From the NCBI GenBank assembly GCA_944319815.1, contig CALUEX010000005.1:1-64000 (forward strand): 64,000 nucleotides of DNA, in the 5' to 3' direction. A program made the translations under genes and the position numbers. A model generated the notes under the pieces. The model saw only the letters and a program-made list of their open reading frames with translations, was not told where the DNA came from and did no database searches. Source of the DNA: an uncultured Prevotella sp. (GTDB taxonomy: Bacteria; Bacteroidota; Bacteroidia; Bacteroidales; Bacteroidaceae). Of the stretch, positions 62,702 through 64,000 are shown piece by piece. Numbering within the stretch: position 1 is the first letter of the stretch; each line of letters starts with the position of its first letter.

Positions 62702-62722
62702 AAAAACTATCTTCAAAAAGCA

Positions 62723-64000
62723 TCAGGCCTTGTCTTGCTCCAAAGCAAGGGTCCTGGTGGTTCTATCACAAACTTCGGAAGGCCCCCAATACTGTATAGG
62801 CCCTGGATATACATAGCAAGTATCCTTAGACCACCTGTCACGGTTGGCCTCAAGTTCCTTGAACGGCTTGCCTTCCAAGTCAACCAAAGCCTTCCTGATA
62901 ACGGGTTTCATCTCGCCGTTCCTACGCTCAATATTCATCATCATCGTAATCGGCACACCACCAGCCACCCAATCGCTTGCAGGGCGTGTCGTATGCTTTA
63001 CAACAGCCATATAGCCCGTCTTGCCGTTGGCAATAAGGTGAGCAGCACTTGCACCAAGAGCGTAACAATAGTCGGCATCAAAGTTTGAAGGAGCGGCACA
63101 ACGGCCTTCATATCCAAAGAAGTGATGGAGCGAAGCAAACTTTCCTACATACTTGCCTTCTGCCTTCCATTGCGCCAACTTGGCCTCACACATATCAGAC
63201 AGCAGCTTTTCTGTTTCTATAAGAGAAACTTGCACATTTCCATGCGGGTCGCGGTCCAAGGAAAGTTGGCGCGCAACATTATCCGGCAATGTAGAGAACG
63301 TTTGCTTATTGTCGTCACTCAGATGACTCATTATATATTCACGTTGAGCTACAGGGTCAAGTTCCTTATAATCGTTGCCGTGTGAAGCTAAAAGGTCATT
63401 GAGTTCCTCTATCAACTTACCTATTGACGGAATAAACTCAATCAAGCCTTCCGGCACCAATATAACACCGTAATTATCGCCCTTCGACGCGCGATAGGCT
63501 ATCACTTCGCATATTTGCTCAACTATTTGGTTCAATGTCATATTCTTGGCCTTCACTTCCTCGGAAACGAGACAGATGTTAGGCTGACACTGTAAAGCGC
63601 ATTCCAAAGCTATGTGACTTGCCGAACGTCCCATCAACTTTATAAAATGCCAATACTTGCGGGCGGAGTTGCAATCACGCTCGATATTGCCAATCAGCTC
63701 CGAATATGTCTTCGTCGCAGTGTCAAAACCGAACGATGTCTCTATCTGGCTATTCTTCAAGTCGCCGTCTATAGTCTTCGGGCATCCTATCACCTGCACA
63801 CCGTAATTCTTAGCGGCATAATACTCGGCGAGCACGCACGCATTAGTGTTTGAGTCGTCGCCACCGATGATGACAAGAGCCTTGATGCCAAGCTCGCGAA
63901 TTATCTCAAGCCCTTTTTCAAACTGCTCAACCTTTTCCAACTTTGTACGGCCTGAACCTATCATGTCAAAGCCGCCTGTATTACGGTAGTCATCAATAAA
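62723..64000 (-). CDS. pfp: PPi-type 6-phosphofructokinase (partial, 5' end outside window)
   Basis: 425 residues seen; the frame stays open to base 64000 and no start is present in context, the Met at 63964 being internal (preceded by [10 protein letters not shown]). The phosphate-donor site reads GGDDSNTNA; Asp in place of the Gly of ATP enzymes (GGDGS) is the mark of pyrophosphate-dependent forms. The sugar-phosphate site is PKTIDGDLK with the TID catalytic Asp, and [11 protein letters not shown] is the MGR motif. It makes fructose 1,6-bisphosphate in glycolysis, reversibly when PPi is used. Followed by its own terminator. Confidence 0.93.
   Translation of the reverse strand, partial: FIDDYRNTGGFDMIGSGRTKLEKVEQFEKGLEIIRELGIKALVIIGGDDSNTNACVLAEYYAAKNYGVQVIGCPKTIDGDLKNSQIETSFGFDTATKTYSELIGNIERDCNSARKYWHFIKLMGRSASHIALECALQCQPNICLVSEEVKAKNMTLNQIVEQICEVIAYRASKGDNYGVILVPEGLIEFIPSIGKLIEELNDLLASHGNDYKELDPVAQREYIMSHLSDDNKQTFSTLPDNVARQLSLDRDPHGNVQVSLIETEKLLSDMCEAKLAQWKAEGKYVGKFASLHHFFGYEGRCAAPSNFDADYCYALGASAAHLIANGKTGYMAVVKHTTRPASDWVAGGVPITMMMNIERRNGEMKPVIRKALVDLEGKPFKELEANRDRWSKDTCYVYPGPIQYWGPSEVCDRTTRTLALEQDKA

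Overview
The window looks like a chromosome segment of a Bacteroidales bacterium close to Prevotella/Segatella. Supporting signs are many promoters of the Bacteroidetes form (TTTG, about 19-20 nt, TAnnTTTG), a CarboxypepD_reg-type TonB receptor, LytTR two-component regulation, a PPi-type phosphofructokinase, a DUF4296 lipoprotein, KDO genes, ComEC without a nuclease domain, and no Shine-Dalgarno bias at most starts. No rRNA, tRNA, CRISPR array, prophage or transposase gene was seen.

Layout. 1-8932: 3' end of feoB; a minus-strand unit (MORN-repeat protein, YhcH-like sugar enzyme, glycogen branching enzyme, membrane protein); a plus-strand unit (kdsB, short FolK-like protein); an M64 peptidase overlapping a TPR protein. 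9227-15594: one long minus-strand operon, tolC-like, MacA-like adaptor, MacB-like ATPase, permease, LytS-like kinase and LytTR regulator. The tolC-like gene carries an in-frame amber codon. 15600-17500: an unusual gene-poor stretch around ribE, with inverted arrays of exact 8-bp units and a strongly structured leader RNA. 17528-19288: an EcoRV-type restriction-modification pair, AT-richer than its neighbours. 19429-30530: mltG, glnS, TPR protein, DedA, Maf, kdsC, a DUF2520-like oxidoreductase, a FemAB-like acyltransferase and a TonB receptor.

30602-34967: a minus-strand operon that fits oxidative L-fucose use (aldo-keto reductase, lactonase-like amidohydrolase, FucP symporter, zinc dehydrogenase). 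35291-36625: gdhA. 36680-38010: the longest gene-free stretch, holding a 197-bp element with 20-bp terminal inverted repeats whose second copy lies at 48674-48870. 38011-40720: a GT39 plus GT2 pair for lipid-linked sugar transfer. 40843-44409: pyruvate:ferredoxin oxidoreductase. 44440-48659: AAA ATPase, ATP-grasp-like protein, GH43. 49041-56474: ileS, DksA-like, lspA, DUF4296 lipoprotein, a 66-residue protein and comEC, all on the minus strand. 56918-64000: a frameshifted arginase-family gene, FadL-like porin, an aromatic/glycine-rich secreted protein, prmA, GH25 lysozyme and the 3' part of a PPi-type phosphofructokinase.

Most genes are housekeeping or envelope functions. The less explained signal is between genes: several families of short words repeated every 8 bp, often in inverted halves, a family of AAAGG/GGCAC palindromic modules in seven gaps, a MITE-like element, and the ribE leader RNA.
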